NCBI GenBank assembly: GCA_017305715.1
Contig: JAFKKG010000037.1
Coordinates: forward strand, 1-64,000
Direction of reading: 5' to 3'
Source: Hyphomicrobiales bacterium
GTDB taxonomy: Bacteria > Pseudomonadota > Alphaproteobacteria > Rhizobiales > Xanthobacteraceae
Length of the DNA stretch: 64,000 nucleotides
Under the pieces are notes generated by a model. It was not told the origin of the DNA. It made no database searches and worked only from the letters and a program-made list of their open reading frames with translations. The position numbers and the translations under genes were made by a program. This document shows, in pieces, positions 60,266 through 64,000 of the stretch (positions within the stretch are counted from its first letter, which is position 1; each line of letters starts with the position of its first letter).

Positions 60266-62218
60266 CTAATGTGCCGGGTCTCGCTCGCCGGGCGCGAGTT
60301 CAGGATCGTGCTGGATCGAACCGGCCTCGACATATCGCAGCTCCAGCGACGAATAGGCGATGCTGCGGTTGCGGCCGAGGCGCTTGGCTTCGTAGAGCCC
60401 GATGTCGGCCTCGCCGACCAGGGCTGTTTCTCCAAGCGTCGCGCGCGTCCGGGTCGCAATGCCGACGCTGATGGTGAGGTAGCCGCGGGTGGCGGCGCTG
60501 TTGGGCAGGCCGAGCGCGCGCACGGTCAGCCTGATCTTTTCGGCGACTTTCAGCGCCTCGTCTTCGGACATGTTCGGCAGGACGACGGCGAATTCCTCGC
60601 CGCCATAGCGCGCGGACAGCCCTGACGTGTTCGATGTCGCATCGCCGATGACCCTGGCGACGGCCTGCAGACAGCGGTCGCCGGCCTGGTGTCCGTAGGT
60701 GTCGTTGTAGCCCTTGAAGTTGTCGATATCGCACAGCAGCACCGAAATCTCTTCGCAGGCCGCGTATTCCCGCGACAGAAAGCCGTCGAAGGTGCGGCGG
60801 TTGGTCAATCCCGTCAAACCATCGGTGGCGGCAAGCTGGGCGAGGCGGCGGTTGAGCAGGGTCAGCTCCTCTTCCATCCGCCGGCGCTCCGTGACGTCGC
60901 GCAGCACGCCGACGAATTCGGCCTCGGCGGGATCGTCGCGGCGCGAGGCCTGCTTGAAATGACTCTCGACCCAAACGATGGATCCATCGGCACAAAACGT
61001 CCGGAACTCGGCGGTGCTGACGGTGCCCGATCCGTTGAGGCGGGCGCTGGCGGCCATCACGCGTTCCTTGTCCTCGGCGTGAACCAGGTCGAAGCAGGAT
61101 TTGCCCACAAGGTCGTGGGCACGAACGCCCAGCATCTGCTCGACCGAATGGGACACATAGCGAAGCGTGCCGCGGCCATCGAGCAGGATCACGACGTCGG
61201 CGATATTGTCGGCCAGCAGGCGATAATGCGATTCGCTCCGTCGAAGCGCGCGCTCTGTCCTGATGCGAAAATTGAACTGCGACGAGAGCAGGGCCGCGAG
61301 CAGGATGATCATGCACAACAGCACTCCGGCCACGAGCGCATCGGTGCGCAGTGCTTGCGACCAGGCTGCCAGCAGCCAGTCCTCGGACATCGCCACCGTG
61401 ACGATCAGCGGATATTGCGGCGTTTGCTCGTAGCCGAAATATTTTACGACGCCGTCGAACGGCGAGGTGATCTTGTAGTATCCGACCGAGCTCAGCTTGA
61501 GCTGGGTCGTAAACAGGTCGGATTTGGAGAGATCGGTGCTCCGGTTTGTGAACGGCCAGCGCATGAGGACGGCGCCGTCATCGCGCAACAGGCTGATGCC
61601 GCCGTCGGGGCCGAGCTGGAACGTGCGGTAGAAGCCGCTGAAATAATCGCTGTCGATCGCCGCCGTCAGCACGCCGCCGAAACTGCCGTCCGGTTTGCTG
61701 ATGCGCTTCGAAAGCAGGATCGTCGGCCGCCCGGTGAGGCGTGATTGAAATGACTCGCTGATGCGAAGCGCCTTGTCGGGGTTGTCGCGATGGAACGCAA
61801 AATAGGGCCGGTCGCCATTATTGTAGCCTGGTGTTTCGGGCAGCGACGAGTAGCGCCATTTTCCGCTGGTATCGAGGGCGCCAATTTCGCGTATCTGGGG
61901 CAGCGCGGCCACCGTCTCGGCCATGTATTTGTTAAAGCGCTCCGGCAACGGATCCTGGTACCTCAAAAGGTCGACCATGCCCGTCATCGCGATGTCGGCG
62001 GCCTGAATGCTGTGTGCGGCGTGCTCGCTCAGCGAATGGGCGAGATTTTGGATGTCGGCCGCGCCGCGCGCCAGCGCCGCGGACTTGGCCTCCAGCGCCT
62101 TCCAGATGACGACGCCCAGGATGCAGGCGGTCATGATCAGCGCAAAGAAGATCACCACCATCCCGGGGGTGATCCGCCGGAGCCAGCCGCTTTGGTTCGG
62201 GATGGATTGATAGGGCAT
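60266..62218 (-). CDS. Diguanylate cyclase with Cache-type sensor and PAS
   Basis: A 650-residue membrane-bound GGDEF protein. Order: TM helix (MVVIFFALIMTACILGVVIW, about 19-38), a periplasmic dCache-like sensor (ADIAMTGMVDLLRYQDPLPE to about 280), a second helix (ALVAGVLLCMIILLAALLSS, near 290-310), a PAS domain with PAC (FVGVLRDVTERRRMEEEL), and a C-terminal GGDEF domain with RYGGEEFAVVLPN (GGEEF at residues 539-543). The GGEEF motif is a functional variant. No RxxD inhibitory site is seen at the expected position, so feedback inhibition by c-di-GMP is unlikely. Neighbour of a hybrid histidine kinase on the same strand. Confidence 0.93.
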   Translation of the reverse strand: MPYQSIPNQSGWLRRITPGMVVIFFALIMTACILGVVIWKALEAKSAALARGAADIQNLAHSLSEHAAHSIQAADIAMTGMVDLLRYQDPLPERFNKYMAETVAALPQIREIGALDTSGKWRYSSLPETPGYNNGDRPYFAFHRDNPDKALRISESFQSRLTGRPTILLSKRISKPDGSFGGVLTAAIDSDYFSGFYRTFQLGPDGGISLLRDDGAVLMRWPFTNRSTDLSKSDLFTTQLKLSSVGYYKITSPFDGVVKYFGYEQTPQYPLIVTVAMSEDWLLAAWSQALRTDALVAGVLLCMIILLAALLSSQFNFRIRTERALRRSESHYRLLADNIADVVILLDGRGTLRYVSHSVEQMLGVRAHDLVGKSCFDLVHAEDKERVMAASARLNGSGTVSTAEFRTFCADGSIVWVESHFKQASRRDDPAEAEFVGVLRDVTERRRMEEELTLLNRRLAQLAATDGLTGLTNRRTFDGFLSREYAACEEISVLLCDIDNFKGYNDTYGHQAGDRCLQAVARVIGDATSNTSGLSARYGGEEFAVVLPNMSEDEALKVAEKIRLTVRALGLPNSAATRGYLTISVGIATRTRATLGETALVGEADIGLYEAKRLGRNRSIAYSSLELRYVEAGSIQHDPELAPGERDPAH

Positions 62219-62408
62219 TTCCCGCCTTGATGGTGGAGTGCCAAATCGTTCTGACCGGCAAGGGGAACCGCGTGGGGCTTGAAGTTACTGCCCAATAGGT
62301 GGTGATGCGGTTAATAAACGCCTCAGGAAAACAACGGAGAAACCGGGATTTCGGTCGCGATACCCGAGGGAACCGGGGGCGAAACCCCTGTTGCGGAACG
62401 GTTCGTGG

Positions 62409-63932
62409 TCACCGCGGCAATTTGGCGATCGCCTGGCTCAACTGGTGGATTTCGTAGGGCTTGCGCAGGATGGGGAAATCGTCGCGAACGTTCACCGCGG
62501 CGTCGCTGTAGCCGGTCGCCAGCAGGATAGGCAACCGGGGCCGTATCGCCTTGAGGTGACGTGCCAAAGCGAGGCCGTCCATCTTGCCGGGCATCACGAT
62601 ATCGGAGAACACAAAATCGATTCCGTCGCGCTCGACTTCGCGCAACGCCGCTTCGGCGTTGTCGACCCTGCGGACGGTGTAGCCGAGCTGCTCCAGCAGG
62701 CTGCTGCTGACCGCGGCGACTTCCGGATTGTCGTCGACCAGCAGCACGGTGCCGCTGCCGCCGGACGCGGTGGCGCTGATCTCATCGACCGGCACATCGA
62801 TATCCTTCCGCGGCAGCAGGATCGCAATCTTCGTGCCCTTGCCGAGCTCGCTTGTCACCTTGACCGTGCCGCCGGCCTGATGCGCAAATCCGTGGACCTG
62901 CGAGAGGCCCAATCCCGTGCCCTTGCCGACCGGCTTGGTGGTGAAGAACGGGTCGAAGATCTTGCTGAGGACGTCGGGTGCGATGCCGGTGCCGCTATCC
63001 TCGACGGAAATCGCGACGTAGTCGCCGGAATGGGCCTCCTCGCGGAGTGTTGTGTTGTTGGCAGCGATCCTGATGTTTCCACCGTCCGGCATCGCATCCC
63101 GCGCGTTGATCACGAGATTGACCAGCGCCGTCTCGAGTTCGGTGACGTCGACCATGACCGGCCAGACGCTTCGACCGACGTCGAACTGCAGCGCTACTGT
63201 GCTGCCGACGCCGGTGCGCAGAACATCCCGTATCGCATCGATACGTTCGACGACATTGACCGCCTGAGGATTGACGCTCTGCCGCCGCGCGAACGTCAAC
63301 AACTGGCCAGTCAGCGCGGCACCGCGCCGGGATGCAGCCTCGATCGCCGATAGCGCACGTTGCAGCCGGGGTTCGTCGGGCACGCCCTTCCTGAGCGTAT
63401 GAAGGCTTCCGCTGATGATCATCAGCAGATTGTTGAAATCGTGTGCGACGCCGCCGGTGAGCTGGCCGAGGGCGTCGAGCTTCTGCGATTCCGCAAGTTT
63501 GGCCTGCATCTGCTCAACCTTGAGCTGGGCCTCGCGGCGTTCGGTGATGTCGCGGGTGATCTTGGCGAAACCGACCAGCCTGCCATCCTCGCGGATCGGG
63601 TCGATCATGACACTGGCCCAGAAGAAGGTGCCGTCCTTGCGAACGCGCCAGCCTTCTTCCTCGTAACGGCCTTGCTCCTCGGCGATTTTCAGCGCGCGCT
63701 GCGGCTTGCCGTTGGCACGATCGGTTTCGGTGTAGAAGGCGGAAAAGTGCCGCCCCAGGATTTCCGAGGGGGTATAACCCTTGATGCGCTCGCCGCCGAT
63801 ATTCCAGCTGGTGACGATGCCGTTGGGGTCGAGCATGTAAAGCGCGTAGTCGGCGACACCCTCGACCAGAAGCCGGAAACTGCGCTCGCTTTCGAACAGA
63901 TCCCTCTGGTTCTGCTTGGCTTTTCCGAACAT
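62409..63932 (-). CDS. Soluble PAS hybrid histidine kinase with receiver
   Basis: A 507-residue hybrid kinase. Order: PAS ([20 protein letters not shown], with [21 protein letters not shown] at [20 protein letters not shown]), HisKA with H164 in [15 protein letters not shown], HATPase ([32 protein letters not shown]), and a receiver domain with D444 in [13 protein letters not shown] and KPYE. The PAS core is of the type fused to such kinases in Bradyrhizobium, with a possible ligand. It lacks membrane segments. The phosphoryl group likely passes to its own receiver; an Hpt or output partner is not encoded here. Start ATG 63932 with the first PAS helix at residue 15. Confidence 0.92.
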   Translation of the reverse strand: MFGKAKQNQRDLFESERSFRLLVEGVADYALYMLDPNGIVTSWNIGGERIKGYTPSEILGRHFSAFYTETDRANGKPQRALKIAEEQGRYEEEGWRVRKDGTFFWASVMIDPIREDGRLVGFAKITRDITERREAQLKVEQMQAKLAESQKLDALGQLTGGVAHDFNNLLMIISGSLHTLRKGVPDEPRLQRALSAIEAASRRGAALTGQLLTFARRQSVNPQAVNVVERIDAIRDVLRTGVGSTVALQFDVGRSVWPVMVDVTELETALVNLVINARDAMPDGGNIRIAANNTTLREEAHSGDYVAISVEDSGTGIAPDVLSKIFDPFFTTKPVGKGTGLGLSQVHGFAHQAGGTVKVTSELGKGTKIAILLPRKDIDVPVDEISATASGGSGTVLLVDDNPEVAAVSSSLLEQLGYTVRRVDNAEAALREVERDGIDFVFSDIVMPGKMDGLALARHLKAIRPRLPILLATGYSDAAVNVRDDFPILRKPYEIHQLSQAIAKLPR

Positions 63933-64000
63933 CTAGACCCCCACGCAATGAGCCAGAACGCGTGGCAGACCGATTGGTTCCAGTTGCCGGGCAAGTTTTA

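Noticed and set aside
1-64000. CRISPR arrays, toxin-antitoxin pairs, prophage or IS genes
   Set aside because: No spaced direct repeats, Cas, transposase, integrase or recognisable toxin/antitoxin genes were seen in any frame.

Overview
The window is high-GC alphaproteobacterial chromosome, most probably from a Bradyrhizobium or a close relative. Three things point there. Several intergenic gaps carry palindromic repeat families that I recognise from Bradyrhizobium genomes. There are many lineage-restricted small proteins. The gene mix (orphan Bug/TctC receptors, MFE-2-like beta-oxidation genes, orphan histidine kinases) is also typical. No phage, transposase, integrase or CRISPR array is visible. 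The identification rests on pattern recognition, not on a search.

Layout. 1-771: a dispersed repeat. 772-6406: a same-strand run encoding a split MFE-2/SCP-x-like acyl-CoA pathway (thiolase-like protein, DUF35 OB-fold partner, MaoC hydratase, SDR), then a DHDPS-family aldolase and a NUDIX hydrolase, with a palindromic repeat in nearly every gap. 6.5-12.4 kb: DMT exporter, Bug receptor, then a LysR regulator divergent from a second Bug receptor and an AidB-like acyl-CoA dehydrogenase. 12.6-15.7 kb: orphan PAS histidine kinase and a cupin. 16.1-20.7 kb: aliphatic sulfonate-type ABC transporter (permease, ATPase, Tat-exported receptor) with an OsmC protein and a DszA/NtaA-type flavin monooxygenase. 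20.7-25.2 kb: small regulatory and secreted proteins and tRNA-Arg(TCG). 25.3-32.9 kb: glutathione-dependent formaldehyde dehydrogenase, DMT transporter, photolyase, DUF2177 protein, 1-Cys peroxiredoxin, FAD-linked oxidase. 32.9-36.1 kb: DUF1330 protein, HxlR regulator divergent from an SRPBCC protein, and a string of very small genes. 36.1-45.5 kb: secreted phosphodiesterase, tungstate receptor and permease in convergent orientation, GGDEF-EAL protein, RlpA-like protein and small proteins. 45.5-53.1 kb: hybrid kinase, SNase-like protein, biotin-dependent acyl-CoA carboxylase alpha subunit, oxaloacetate decarboxylase-like protein, acylphosphatase. 53.3-59.2 kb: a GntR/FCD-regulated cluster (two CaiB/BaiF CoA transferases, acyl-CoA dehydrogenase, Bug receptor). 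59.3-64 kb: RMD1/DUF155 protein, GGDEF protein, hybrid kinase.

The most coherent candidate for a new system is 53.3-59.2 kb. A GntR/FCD regulator gene sits beside two transcription units whose upstream regions carry three near-identical copies of the palindrome ATGGGT-N-ACCCAT. The encoded proteins would capture a carboxylate in the periplasm, activate it by CoA transfer and desaturate the acyl-CoA. The substrate is unknown. A parallel module at 8.6-12.4 kb (LysR, Bug receptor, AidB-like dehydrogenase) has its own dyad operator, and the HxlR/SRPBCC pair at 33.4-34.8 kb has a paired-repeat operator. Several genes shorter than 60 codons (34966, 35486, 45097, 52935) were read directly from the sequence.
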